A DNA stretch of 27,127 nucleotides from an uncultured Eubacteriales bacterium (GCA_900544965.1 UQXE01000026.1:1-27127); one strand, 5' to 3'. Shown: positions 1 to 7,770, counted from the first letter of the stretch. Program-made: numbers and translations. Notes: a model not told the origin generated them from the letters alone.

Positions 1-15
1 CTGTTTTTCGGGATT

Positions 16-49
16 CCCAAGGGGACTTTTTACAAAAAGTCCCCTTGGG
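16..49. repeat. Perfect 16-bp inverted repeat, terminator-like
   Basis: The two arms (16-31 and 34-49) are perfect reverse complements separated by only two bases. Each arm reads CCCAAGGGGACTTTTT or its complement, so a T-run faces the loop. It is followed by a G-rich tail (50-70) and a GGGACTCCG-like motif on the minus strand. The rest of 1-200 shows no convincing gene. The structure could be the end of a dispersed repeat or a bidirectional terminator of a gene lying outside the window. Confidence 0.7.
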
Positions 50-200
50 CGGGGTGTGGGGCGGAGTCCCACAGAGCCAGCCTGATAGCTGCTTGCAGCC
101 GAAGGCCGTGTTTTGTCCCGTTTTCCAAAGCAGTCAATAGCCACAGCCGCAAAAAGCGCGCTTCACCGGCCGTCTCCCACATGTTCTTTTCGCGGCCACC

Positions 201-229
201 TTGCAAATCATGACGAATAATTGTAAAAT
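201..229 (+). promoter_or_regulatory. Sigma-A-type promoter of the hydrolase gene
   Basis: TTGCAA (201-206) and TAAAAT (224-229) are separated by exactly 17 bases, matching four of six and five of six consensus positions. Transcription would start near 236, about 45 bases before the hydrolase start codon. Confidence 0.5.
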
Positions 230-244
230 AGGATGAATATGTAG

Positions 245-267
245 TTGCATATGCAAAGCGCATATGC
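245..267. promoter_or_regulatory. Twin GCATATGC palindromes, possible operator
   Basis: GCATATGC occurs twice (247-254 and 260-267), 13 bases apart. The first copy sits inside the larger perfect palindrome TTGCATATGCAA (245-256). The second copy abuts the ribosome binding site AAGGAGGT (268-275). Position and symmetry fit a repressor site in the 5' leader, but no cognate regulator is identified. Confidence 0.35.
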
Positions 268-280
268 AAGGAGGTCAACC

Positions 281-1183
281 GTGGGTCTGTCGCTAGAAGC
301 AAAGAAGTTCATAAATTCGGAACACACCGGCTATTACGTCGATGTAATGATGCCATACAGGGAGGATGCCAGGGAAAAGGGCGGCGCCTCATCCACAACG
401 GTAAAAATCCATTACATGGACGAGGGCGCGGGCGAGCCGCTGATATTGATACACAGCGTGGGCCAGTCCATCTATACATGGCGCAGGCTGTTCGCCAAGC
501 TGAGCGAAAGCTACAGGGTAATAGCAATAGACCTGCCTGGGCATGGCTTTTCCGACCGTCCGGTGCAGTTTAGTTACGGTATTGCGGATTATGCCGACAT
601 GCTGCGCAGGGTGATGGACGCCCTCAGGATCCAATCAGCCCATTTTCTGGCGTTTTCAATGGGATGCGCCTATGTGCTTCAGCTCGCCAGGATGAGTCCT
701 GAAAGGATGGGACGCATAATAGCGCTGACGCCTGGAGGCGTAACGGCGGAAATGCCGTCTACCGTTCGCATGATGGAAAGTTCCGTGTTCGGCCCGATTG
801 CATCAAGGCTTTATGGAATAAGAGCTGTTGAAAAGATGCTGGGCGAATGCTTCTTCGACCTGACGAACATTACCCCTGACGTGGTAAATGAGTATTACCG
901 CACGGTGGCCGACCCCGACGCGCGGCGCGCGATACGGCGTACCCTGCAAAAATATGACGAAGACGGCCTGTTCACCGAGCTAAGGGCCATAGAAACCCCC
1001 GTCCTTATACTGTGGGGAAGCGAGGATAAGTGGCATCCAGCCGAGCTTCAGGAGCTTTACCATTCAGCGATGAAAAACGCCGGCTATGTAATCGTGCGCA
1101 ACACCGGCCACCTGCTTCACGAGGAAAAATACGACAAGGTGCTGGAGTTAATCAAGGAGTATATACCGGTCCCTATCGATTAG
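281..1183 (+). CDS. Alpha/beta hydrolase fold protein
   Basis: This is a 300-residue alpha/beta hydrolase, probably a cytosolic esterase or lipase-like enzyme of unknown substrate. Seen directly: an oxyanion-loop HSVGQS after the second strand, the nucleophile elbow AFSMGC (Ser in an SxG context, with Ala where the first Gly of GxSxG usually sits), the acid residue in LWGSEDKW, and the catalytic His in NTGHLLHEE near the C-terminus. The order and spacing match the family, including a helical cap between strands 6 and 7. The GTG at 281 is chosen because AAGGAGGT (268-275) lies 5 bases upstream. An in-frame TTG at 245 would put that site inside the gene. No signal peptide is visible. The gene stands alone with its own promoter and no obvious partner. 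Confidence 0.9.
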   Translation: MGLSLEAKKFINSEHTGYYVDVMMPYREDAREKGGASSTTVKIHYMDEGAGEPLILIHSVGQSIYTWRRLFAKLSESYRVIAIDLPGHGFSDRPVQFSYGIADYADMLRRVMDALRIQSAHFLAFSMGCAYVLQLARMSPERMGRIIALTPGGVTAEMPSTVRMMESSVFGPIASRLYGIRAVEKMLGECFFDLTNITPDVVNEYYRTVADPDARRAIRRTLQKYDEDGLFTELRAIETPVLILWGSEDKWHPAELQELYHSAMKNAGYVIVRNTGHLLHEEKYDKVLELIKEYIPVPID

Positions 1184-1223
1184 TCCGGCCGGTTCTTTTG
1201 TGAAATTAAACGGGTTTTGGTCC

Positions 1224-1260
1224 TTTAGCCGGTTTGGGCCGCCTGTTTAAACCGGCTAAA
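1224..1260. terminator. 12-bp inverted repeat after the hydrolase gene
   Basis: Arms 1224-1235 and 1249-1260 (TTTAGCCGGTTT and its complement) are perfect and separated by 13 bases. There is no T-run directly after the stem on either strand, so terminator function is only likely from its position 40 bases past the hydrolase stop and between convergent genes. Confidence 0.4.
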
Positions 1261-1381
1261 AGGCATAGCAAATGGGTTGCTTCTCAAAAAAACCGGCCGC
1301 CCGACCGATATATAAAAGCCAGCCTTTGCCCCACTGACGCCAGGCGCACTGAACGCCAAGGGCTATCTTAACTTTTGGCCT

Positions 1382-1633
1382 TTAGCCCTGAAGGCCTCGC
1401 GACTGCCGTTCCATATCCTCAATGACGACATCGTAAATCTCTCCCAGCGATGCGCAATACTCCAATACGCTCCAAGGCTTATTGGTATGGAAGTGTATTT
1501 TAATCAGCGTTTCGCCGCCTACGGCAAGCAGGCAGTCCCCGTCAAGGTTTTCAGTAAAATATTCCGCTATTTCATCCGCCGATAGCCTCTCTCCTTCGAC
1601 CAACAGCTGCGTATCGTATCTATATTCAAGCAT
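1382..1633 (-). CDS. Stand-alone FakA/DAK middle-domain-like small protein
   Basis: This 83-residue protein resembles the middle (Dak1_2-type) domain of the fatty-acid kinase subunit FakA (YloV) and not a whole enzyme. The matching parts are LGDSLVV-like DGDCLLAVGGE, the hallmark IKIHFHTNKP (HxH), and VLEYCASLGEIYDVVIEDM, which parallels the FakA segment before its C-terminal domain. FakA is normally about 550 residues with an N-terminal ATP-binding DhaL-like domain. None of that is present here, so kinase activity is not expected. The two histidines that bind zinc in FakA are kept, but the preceding cysteine (GYCTEF in FakA) is replaced by Asp (YRYDTQ). The start ATG at 1633 has GAGGAGG (1644-1650) 10 bases upstream. 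An upstream in-frame ATG at 1678 lacks a good site. Function is unknown. Confidence 0.72.
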   Translation of the reverse strand: MLEYRYDTQLLVEGERLSADEIAEYFTENLDGDCLLAVGGETLIKIHFHTNKPWSVLEYCASLGEIYDVVIEDMERQSRGLQG

Positions 1634-1734
1634 TATTTCAAAACCTCCTCTAATTTCAGGCCCGTGCATAAATTCCATCCGGCTGGCGCCGGGCGCTTAA
1701 AAGCCGTGCGCCGCACGCAATCGCGGCTGAACCC

Positions 1735-1854
1735 CTACGCCCGCTATTGCCGAGGGTCCTCCGTAAAGGCCACTAGTAAAATACGCCGCTATTTCATCCG
1801 CCGATAGCCTTTCCCTTTCGACCAGAAATATCGCATCTATAATTATCCGGGCAT
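1735..1854 (-). pseudogene. Decayed duplicate of the FakA-middle-domain gene
   Basis: The stretch 1775-1824 matches 1553-1602 inside the neighbouring intact gene at 45 of 50 bases. Weaker similarity continues on both sides, from about 1735 to the ATG at 1852-1854. In the coding sense it still reads LSADEIAAYFT, matching LSADEIAEYFT, but reading from its ATG meets a TAA after three codons, and frame is restored only after small insertions. The HxH half of the domain is gone. It is best read as the remnant of a tandem duplication lying 222 bases upstream of its parent. Confidence 0.75.
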
Positions 1855-1959
1855 TGATCTTTGATAGGCATAGGCCAGCTTAATTCTGTGCGGCTGATTG
1901 CCGGGGCGGTGTTCCTAAAGGCCGCGCGCAGCAGCGGATAAAGCCTTCCGCCTGTGCAG

Positions 1960-3522
1960 TCAGCTTCCATAGGGCTGCCCCTCGGCATTGTTTCTCAATA
2001 TAAACACCCCTGGCGTAAGCCCGCCCGCCTCGGTCCTCGACTGCCTGATGAGCTCCAGCCGCGGGTTTTCAGCGACCAGCCGCTTCATAAGGGTGAATTC
2101 CATAGTATAGAGCACGGCCACGCCGCCTGGACGCAGCCATTCGCCCAGCTTCGGCAGCAATCCAGCGTAAAGCCGTTCATTGGACGAGTGGGTCCCCACC
2201 CTGTTTCCAAAGGGCAGGTTGGATATCACCTCGTCATATGGCCTGGACGCACGGAATTTAAGGCAATCCTTGCATACAAACTCAATGCCGGCCTTTGCCG
2301 CCTCGGCGTTTTTCACGGCTATGTCCAGCGCCTTTGGCGTTATGTCCACCCCTGTAAGCGCCGAACACCTGGACAGCTTTTCACGCTCGATAAGCATAGT
2401 GCCGCTCCCGCAGAATGGATCGAGCACGCGCGCGTTAGTCCTCAGGCTTGACGAAGCAAGGCGCAGTATCGCGGCGGCCGTGGCGGGATGCATCGACGCT
2501 GGAAGCGAGCCCACACGATAATCGAACCTGCCGTCCTGTATCGTATATAGCTTCAGGTAAAGCCTGCATGTCTCTCTATGGCGCTCCACACGAAGCTCGG
2601 CGTCATATGCCGACGGGGAATTTTTAAGCCCTCCTCCGTCCAGCGCGTTGGCCAGCTCTTTGATGAAATCCGATCTTCCGGCGTCCATCCCTCTCACGTC
2701 TACCCTGTAGCCGTACGGCGCTTCGCCGCCGCACGACGAGCTAAGCAGCCCAAACATGGCGCCTTTAGCCGCGGCGGCTATTTCCTTTGCGTTAAACGGC
2801 ACGCTTTTCTTTATTGGAATTAGCATTTCGCTGAAGCACCTCGCTTCAAACAACGGCATAGGATCGGTTACGGTTACAAGCGCGCCGTCGTTCCACGCCT
2901 TTTTAACGCCGAAGCCCAGCTCGTCCAGCTCCTGGGCAAGCTGGGCCCCAAGGTTTCTGGCCGAGCGCAGCTCAACGTCAACCGGCGACGCAAAACCTGT
3001 AAAGCTTCGCGAAGAGGGCGCTTGAAGGCGGCTCAGCGCCAGCCTCAGCGCCTCCTGCTCGTCATTGAAATGCTTCCTCTCGCTCTCGTCGGCGGGCGGC
3101 TCTATTTTATATTCGACCAAAGCCTTTTTTGCCTCCCTTGTGCCAATAGCGCCAAGGGCGAGGATTACGCTTGGCCTGACCAGGCGCCGGCGTTCTCTCA
3201 AAAGCGCTTCGGCGAGCGGCGCGGCGTCCAGCGGATCCTTTAAGGCTCCAGCCAGCCTGGCCGCGTTTTTCCTCAGCTTTGCATCCCCTGATAAAAGCGC
3301 GTCCCTGATCATTCCACGGCCGCCTAGCCTTAGGTTGATCTCATCCCTGTACTGCTTTTTCTTGGCGATGGAGCTTAAAAGCCCGCACGCCGCCGCGTTT
3401 CCCTCAAGGGCAAAAAGCTCCCACGCCGCCTCAAACGCCGCCTCCGGCGTTCTGCGCATGCGTTCGGCCCCATTTGGAGCCTCCAGTTCCTTTTTCAACT
3501 GTTCCGCGGTTAGCTGTATCAT
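1960..3522 (-). CDS. RNA methyltransferase with N-terminal HEAT-like region
   Basis: This 520-residue protein is probably an S-adenosylmethionine-dependent N2-guanine RNA methyltransferase of the RlmL/TrmN (UPF0020) class. The C-terminal third is clear: an SLPASMHPATAAAI entry motif (339-352), the SAM-binding DPFCGSGT (368-375), GVDI (391-394) and the catalytic NLPFGNR (435-441), which corresponds to N-[LP]-P-[FY]. Residues 175-330 fit a THUMP-like RNA-binding region, though this is less certain. Residues 70-145 are alpha-helical with repeated helix pairs (LGAIGTREAKKAL) that look like HEAT repeats. HEAT repeats are not standard in this family, which is usually 370-400 residues. The start ATG follows GGGGGAGAAG by a short gap. 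tRNA or 23S rRNA is the likely substrate, but the position modified cannot be told. Confidence 0.85.
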   Translation of the reverse strand: MIQLTAEQLKKELEAPNGAERMRRTPEAAFEAAWELFALEGNAAACGLLSSIAKKKQYRDEINLRLGGRGMIRDALLSGDAKLRKNAARLAGALKDPLDAAPLAEALLRERRRLVRPSVILALGAIGTREAKKALVEYKIEPPADESERKHFNDEQEALRLALSRLQAPSSRSFTGFASPVDVELRSARNLGAQLAQELDELGFGVKKAWNDGALVTVTDPMPLFEARCFSEMLIPIKKSVPFNAKEIAAAAKGAMFGLLSSSCGGEAPYGYRVDVRGMDAGRSDFIKELANALDGGGLKNSPSAYDAELRVERHRETCRLYLKLYTIQDGRFDYRVGSLPASMHPATAAAILRLASSSLRTNARVLDPFCGSGTMLIEREKLSRCSALTGVDITPKALDIAVKNAEAAKAGIEFVCKDCLKFRASRPYDEVISNLPFGNRVGTHSSNERLYAGLLPKLGEWLRPGGVAVLYTMEFTLMKRLVAENPRLELIRQSRTEAGGLTPGVFILRNNAEGQPYGS

Positions 3523-3678
3523 TCACTTCTCCCCCGCGCTGTAGAGCGCAAATCAAGCTGTTATTCAAAATATACTTATCCTAAACCGTAGCACATGCGA
3601 AGCTCCCCGTCAAGGCCGCTTTACATACGCGCGTTTTGGCTGTATCATTGATTTTACAATAAACCACCGGAGGATATC

Positions 3679-4140
3679 ATGTTTATAGCAAAATGGAAGA
3701 TGGGGCTTGTGGAGTTTGAAGGGGTGCGGGCTGTTCGCGAGGAGGTATTCGTCGCCGAGCAGGGCGTGCCGTATGACGAGGAGTTCGACAGCTTCGACGG
3801 CATATCGTTCCATCTGTATATAACCACAGAGGAAGGCTTGCCCATAGCCGCGGCGCGCATCCATCCTGAAGGCGATAATACCGCAATCGGCCGCATAGCC
3901 GTTATAAAACGGTTCAGGAATGCGGGTTATGAGGAATTCGCGCTCCGCATGCTGCTCTTTAAGGCTCAGAACCTGGCGGGAGAGAGGATAACTACCCTTG
4001 CGCCGGCATCCGGCAGGGAGCTGTATGAACGGTTTGGCTTTCGTGCGGACGGCGATACGGAATCCATTCGCAATTCCGAATACGTACGCATGAGCGTAGG
4101 AAGGGACGAAATTACGTGGTTCAGCCAATGCCGGCACTGA
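3679..4140 (+). CDS. GNAT family N-acetyltransferase
   Basis: This 153-residue protein is a single-domain Gcn5-related acetyltransferase close to the ElaA/YjcF group. Family features seen are the N-terminal VREEVFVAEQGVPYDEEFD segment (about 19-37), strand 4 with AAARIHPEG and IGRIAVIKRFRNAGYEE (the acetyl-CoA pyrophosphate loop region, here RNAGYE in place of the usual RGxGxG/A), and the C-terminal LYERFGFRADGD motif. The ATG has GGAGG (3669-3673) 5 bases upstream. The acceptor substrate is unknown. The gene is divergent from the methyltransferase and monocistronic. Confidence 0.88.
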   Translation: MFIAKWKMGLVEFEGVRAVREEVFVAEQGVPYDEEFDSFDGISFHLYITTEEGLPIAAARIHPEGDNTAIGRIAVIKRFRNAGYEEFALRMLLFKAQNLAGERITTLAPASGRELYERFGFRADGDTESIRNSEYVRMSVGRDEITWFSQCRH

Positions 4141-4305
4141 CGGGCTTAACCGCCCTACGGCCGAATGACGGGGAAATACGGACGCGGGCGTCGGCGGGCA
4201 AAACCTCCGCATGTTGTCTTGACCTGCTTGCTTGTAAGCCCAAAGCCGGCTAAAAAATGACTGTCTGCCTATTAAAGGCGGCCCTGGCGCTTATAATCAA
4301 AACAC

Positions 4306-4343
4306 GAAAAGGGCGGCCGCGCCTTTTTTCGGGCGCCGCCGCC
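4306..4343 (-). terminator. Rho-independent terminator of the LOG-usp operon
   Basis: On the minus strand a 12-bp GC-rich stem with one mismatch (arms 4332-4343 and 4312-4323) has an A-rich loop and is followed by CTTTTCG. It lies about 20 bases beyond the stop of the UspA-like gene. Confidence 0.6.
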
Positions 4344-4363
4344 TTAAGCCGCGCTTAAAACCC

Positions 4364-4735
4364 TTATCCCACAACGTCGAATTCTATCTCCGGAAGCCGC
4401 CTTTGCAGCCGCGCTACAATGGTATCGCCCGATTCGTGCGGCGCGCCCATAATGATCAGCTCCACCCCGTTTTCATTGGCGTAATCTACCAGCGCATCCT
4501 CTACGTCGTCGGTTCGGAGCATGGTTAGATCGCCTCCGGCCAGCTGGGCGGCGGTAAAAAGGTATTCTATGGCGTCGGATTCGTCTTCGCTGTTTAAAAA
4601 ATGCCTGCCCGTCTGCACACAGTGCACCACATGCAGCTTGGAACCCTCATCCCTGCGCGCAACGCCCCTGCTGATCAGCCTGTCGCATGCCCGCTGGCCT
4701 GTAACGCAGACCATTATATCACGTGTCTTTTTCAT
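4364..4735 (-). CDS. UspA-like universal stress domain protein
   Basis: This 123-residue soluble protein has the universal stress protein fold and most resembles the Usp domain of KdpD sensors. Seen are an N-terminal strand DIMVCVTGQ followed by RLISRGVARRDEGSKLHVVHCV, and the later strand ELIIMGAPHES. The usual ATP-binding tail G-2x-G-9x-G-S is not clear, so nucleotide binding is doubtful. Its ATG at 4733-4735 lies inside the end of the LOG gene, with a 17-base overlap. AGAGGAAG a short way upstream serves as the ribosome site, so translation is probably coupled to the LOG gene. Confidence 0.75.
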   Translation of the reverse strand: MKKTRDIMVCVTGQRACDRLISRGVARRDEGSKLHVVHCVQTGRHFLNSEDESDAIEYLFTAAQLAGGDLTMLRTDDVEDALVDYANENGVELIIMGAPHESGDTIVARLQRRLPEIEFDVVG

Positions 4736-5318
4736 TGCTTCTCAGTGCTTCCTCTAATTTATCCGGCATTTCCACCGAAACGTACTGCCGCGCCAGCTCG
4801 ATTGCCTTTAGCGGGGTATTTGCCACTGAAAACAGCCTAAGGTACCGCTTATTGGTAAACCCGCCGGAAACGCAGGCGTCAAGCTGGGCCAGGAGCGGTC
4901 CAAAAAAGCCGTTGACGTTTAATATTATAATGGGAGCGTCAATATAGCCCAGCTGTTTCAGCGTCAATACCTCCAACAGCTCCTCAATGGTGCCAAATCC
5001 TCCGGGCAGCGCGATATAGCCATACGACAGCTTCTCCATCGTCGCCTTGCGCTCGTGCATGTCCCTTACCACTATTAGCTCCGAACACAGCTCGGACGCT
5101 ATCCCGGGCCTGTTGAGCCTCTCTGGTATTACGCCTATTATACGGCCTCCTCCCGCATACGCGCCCTCGGCCGCAGCGCCCATAAGACCCACGGCGCCGC
5201 CGCCAAATACCATGCCCCATCCATTTTCCGCAAGCAGGGCGCCCACCTCGCAGGCGGCCTCCTTATAGCTCTGGGGGATATTCCCGCTCGACGCGCCAAA
5301 TACGCATATATTACCCAT
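4719..5318 (-). CDS. LOG family protein (nucleotide 5'-monophosphate phosphoribohydrolase type)
   Basis: This 199-residue Rossmann-fold protein belongs to the LOG/TIGR00730 family. Members cleave the base from nucleoside 5'-monophosphates and were formerly mis-named lysine decarboxylases. Both signatures are present: the MHERKATM segment (88-95) with the phosphate-binding Arg and Lys, and PGGFGTIEE (105-113) with the catalytic Glu. A glycine-rich VFGGGAVGLMG loop lies at about 37-47. The start at 5318 is chosen because AAGGGAGG lies 7 bases upstream. Longer in-frame starts run through the promoter. In bacteria the physiological role is often purine turnover rather than cytokinin synthesis. 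It is the first gene of a two-gene operon with the overlapping UspA-like gene. Confidence 0.9.
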   Translation of the reverse strand: MGNICVFGASSGNIPQSYKEAACEVGALLAENGWGMVFGGGAVGLMGAAAEGAYAGGGRIIGVIPERLNRPGIASELCSELIVVRDMHERKATMEKLSYGYIALPGGFGTIEELLEVLTLKQLGYIDAPIIILNVNGFFGPLLAQLDACVSGGFTNKRYLRLFSVANTPLKAIELARQYVSVEMPDKLEEALRSNEKDT

Positions 5319-5352
5319 ATGAGCGCCTCCCTTGTCCTTTTTTACATTCACC

Positions 5353-5382
5353 ATTATAACATCATACGCCCAACGTTTTGAA
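5353..5382 (-). promoter_or_regulatory. Promoter of the LOG-usp operon
   Basis: On the minus strand TATAAT (5353-5358) has a TG extension one base upstream and TTCAAA 18 bases further upstream (5377-5382). The start codon is 35 bases downstream. Confidence 0.5.
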
Positions 5383-5667
5383 TAGACTAATTGTGACATT
5401 TGTTAAAACTTAAAGGGGAAAAGGGAGACCTGAATAAAAAATACCGCTGTGCGCAAGGAATATTCATTTCATGCATACAAACTGGGGGCAGCGGCCGGAG
5501 ACTGGCGGCATAAACGCTTTCGTAAATTTATTACGCATATGTTTTAATCATCTAAAGGTCCCCCCTCCTTGTCCGCCGCCCGCGAACCGAGTTATGCTCC
5601 CCCTTTAAAAAGCTGTCATACGCCGGTGAATGACCCGACGTCCCTCTCCTGGGGTCATTCCAGCGCG
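5383..5667. other. Intergenic region between LOG and spoIIE genes
   Basis: No supported gene lies here. It holds the LOG promoter at its left edge, a short AT-rich patch (5520-5555), and at 5628-5660 an inverted repeat with 9-bp arms GAATGACCC/GGGTCATTC and a 15-base loop. That repeat begins just after the spoIIE stop and could end spoIIE transcription, although no clean U-run follows on the minus strand. Confidence 0.5.
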
Positions 5668-7419
5668 TCAGCTTACCCTTGCAACCATTACGCTCATATC
5701 GTCGTCCTCTCCGTACTCCCTTGCCGCGCAAAGCACCGCCTCGGCGGCGTCCGTGGCCGTATTCGCCGAGCAAACCCGCTCGGCAAGCGTAGCTATCAAA
5801 ACCGAGCCAAGGGCGTCCGCCGTTCCGTCGCTCATAAGCACAATCGTGTCGCCGCGCTTCAGGTTTACCGAATGCACCGCCGGCGAAGCCTGCTCAAGTA
5901 TTCCCGCCGGCAGCGCCTCCGAATAGAGGGTATGCACCTTGCCCGAACGTATCACATAGCTGGGCGGAGCCCCGAATTTTACGAACTTGGCTCCCGCGTT
6001 CAATCTGTCGAACACCATTGCGTCCAGGGTTGCGTACATATCCTCGCCTGAGTTGTACGCCATTAAAATCCGGTTGAGGCATTCCAGCGCCTCGTCAAGT
6101 TCGAAGCCCACCGACAATAGGCGCGTAAGCAGCTCGGTCGCCGCGCTGCTTTCCGAGCGCGCCTGCGCGCCTGTGCCCATCCCGTCGCTGATCATCATGA
6201 GAATCGAGCTGTCAAGCTCCTTTACCGCCATGCTGTCGCCCGTTTCCTCACTCCCAAATTTTGCGCAGCCCGCGGCTCCGACCTGCACGTCAAAATTGTA
6301 GCAGCGGCGCCGCTCGCCTTCCGCCGTTCGCTTCAATACAGCCGACACCGAAGCAAGCTGCCTTCGCGCGAAGCCAATCGCCTCTTTGTCGGGCGAAACG
6401 GCCTCCTTCTCTTCATACAGTCTTGTAAGCTGTTCTATCACCTCCGCAGTCATGTAAAGACGGTCCCGCATGTCCTCAAGCGTCCTCTGGGCCTTTCTTC
6501 CAACCCTGTCCTCGTCGCGCATGCGTATAAAATTGAGCCATCTATGTGGCACCACCAGAAACATTACGGCCGCGATGGCCGTTTCAAAGATGCCGATAGC
6601 ACCTTCGGAACCCAAATATGCCGCGGCGCTGAAGGCTGAGATGACAAACCCGCTCGCCACAGCCATGCGGTTGAACCCATTGAGCGCTCCCCCGCACAGA
6701 GTACACAGCGCAAGCGTGCCCATCAACGCCAGGCCGTCGCCGGCTATCGCCCTTCCCGCGCCCAGCGCCACGGCCGCAACCACCGCCGCTATGCCGTTGC
6801 CCTGAGCCGCGCAGAGCGCCGCGAACGCGGCGAATACCACGCCGAACCGAACGCCGCCCGCAGCGGCGTCGTTGAATGAAGCGGCAAGCATCATGAGCAG
6901 GGCGCATACCGCCGCCTTTTGAAGCGAACCCATGGAATAGCGCTTGAGCGCGCGGAACACGGCCCTGTCGGCCTGCGCCAGCACCGCGGCGGACGCAGCG
7001 GTAAGCGCTATATCAATCGTGGCGGTGAATGCGGCCGCGGTGCTTGTAAAGCTGAATATGGGCATCACAAACAGCTTTGCCACGCATATAAGCATGAGCT
7101 TGTCCGTTCGGGTAAGGCTTTTTTTCAGCGCCTTGCAGGCCATGCCCAGTAGCGGATACAGCGCCATGGCGCACGCGGCGGGCCAGTGCGCCGTGATAAC
7201 CGAACCGGTTAAAGCGCCCGCAAGCGCGGCCGGAAAATGTCCCGTTCTTTTAGAAAACCATGCCGCCGCTACCGCCGCCGCGCCAAAGGGCGCCAGGCCG
7301 TTTTCGCCCGCGCAGGCCAAAAGCATTGAAACCAGGAAATAAACCGAGCACTCAATGTAGGTACTGCTGCATATGTATGGCACGAGCTTCTCTTTTAGCC
7401 TTGCAACGGTTTCAGCCAT
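5668..7419 (-). CDS. spoIIE: Stage II sporulation protein E (PP2C phosphatase), short form
   Basis: SpoIIE dephosphorylates the anti-anti-sigma factor SpoIIAA to activate sigma-F in the forespore. Residues 1-295 are strongly hydrophobic with about ten membrane segments. The C-terminal part (about 375-583) is a PP2C phosphatase with TGDSMAVKEL (393-402), the metal-binding SDGMGTG (411-417), SDGTAD (530-535) and EDDDMSVMV (572-580). The protein is 583 residues against 827 in Bacillus subtilis. The shortening falls between the membrane part and the phosphatase (about 300-370), the region that in Bacillus carries FtsZ interaction and oligomerisation. The ATG has a weak GAAGAGG site 7 bases upstream. 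Its presence implies a sporulating organism. It is transcribed away from the protease gene. Confidence 0.93.
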   Translation of the reverse strand: MAETVARLKEKLVPYICSSTYIECSVYFLVSMLLACAGENGLAPFGAAAVAAAWFSKRTGHFPAALAGALTGSVITAHWPAACAMALYPLLGMACKALKKSLTRTDKLMLICVAKLFVMPIFSFTSTAAAFTATIDIALTAASAAVLAQADRAVFRALKRYSMGSLQKAAVCALLMMLAASFNDAAAGGVRFGVVFAAFAALCAAQGNGIAAVVAAVALGAGRAIAGDGLALMGTLALCTLCGGALNGFNRMAVASGFVISAFSAAAYLGSEGAIGIFETAIAAVMFLVVPHRWLNFIRMRDEDRVGRKAQRTLEDMRDRLYMTAEVIEQLTRLYEEKEAVSPDKEAIGFARRQLASVSAVLKRTAEGERRRCYNFDVQVGAAGCAKFGSEETGDSMAVKELDSSILMMISDGMGTGAQARSESSAATELLTRLLSVGFELDEALECLNRILMAYNSGEDMYATLDAMVFDRLNAGAKFVKFGAPPSYVIRSGKVHTLYSEALPAGILEQASPAVHSVNLKRGDTIVLMSDGTADALGSVLIATLAERVCSANTATDAAEAVLCAAREYGEDDDMSVMVARVS

Positions 7420-7728
7420 AAAATCGCCTCTTCATCAGTATGTATATACATATGTTACATCCGCTGGTATGCACAGGATGTCGTGATTGCGCCGGGCCTG
7501 CTGTCGATGTTTGGGAAACGGCGTGTTTCGTGCGACATCCGCCGCGTTGGGCCATGGGGGATTATCGGGGGTTGCGCGGGATTTTCGGTTATGGGGGGAG
7601 GGAAACGTATTTTTGTATTTGTTTAAGCAATATTTTAAGTATTGTCGACTTATAACTCCTCTAATGTTATAATGGTATTATTTAAGCTTATCGGTTAATG
7701 CTTGTTATACTGGAGGTGAGTTAAAATA
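7420..7728. other. Divergent intergenic region between spoIIE and the S8 protease
   Basis: Both flanking genes read outward, so this region holds both promoters. It contains a perfect 14-bp palindrome TATGTATATACATA (7439-7452) close to the spoIIE start, two near-matches (6 of 7) to the Spo0A box TGTCGAA at 7502-7508 and 7643-7649, and TATAAT at 7668-7673 pointing at the protease. Base composition shifts from GC-rich to AT-rich at about 7600. No gene is supported here. Confidence 0.4.
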
Positions 7729-7770
7729 GTGGTTCTCAGAATAATAAAAATCTATAAGGATGGTGATTAG
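7729..7770 (+). CDS. 13-codon leader ORF ahead of the S8 protease
   Basis: GTG at 7729 is preceded by the best ribosome site of the region, GGAGGTGA (7712-7719), at 9 bases. The 13-residue peptide reads MVLRIIKIYKDGD, and its TAG (7768-7770) directly abuts the GTG start of the protease in the same frame. The protease itself has only a weaker AAGGATGG site inside this ORF. This arrangement suggests translational coupling or a leader peptide. The alternative is a protease N-terminus that was once longer and acquired a stop. It is too short for homology to help. Confidence 0.4.
   Translation: MVLRIIKIYKDGD

Noticed and set aside
30..302. 90-codon minus-strand frame at the window start
   Set aside because: It overlaps the inverted repeat and the hydrolase promoter, has no ribosome site, and has no recognisable family.
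3610..4212. 200-codon minus-strand frame
   Set aside because: It is the shadow of the acetyltransferase gene, which has a ribosome site and clear family motifs.
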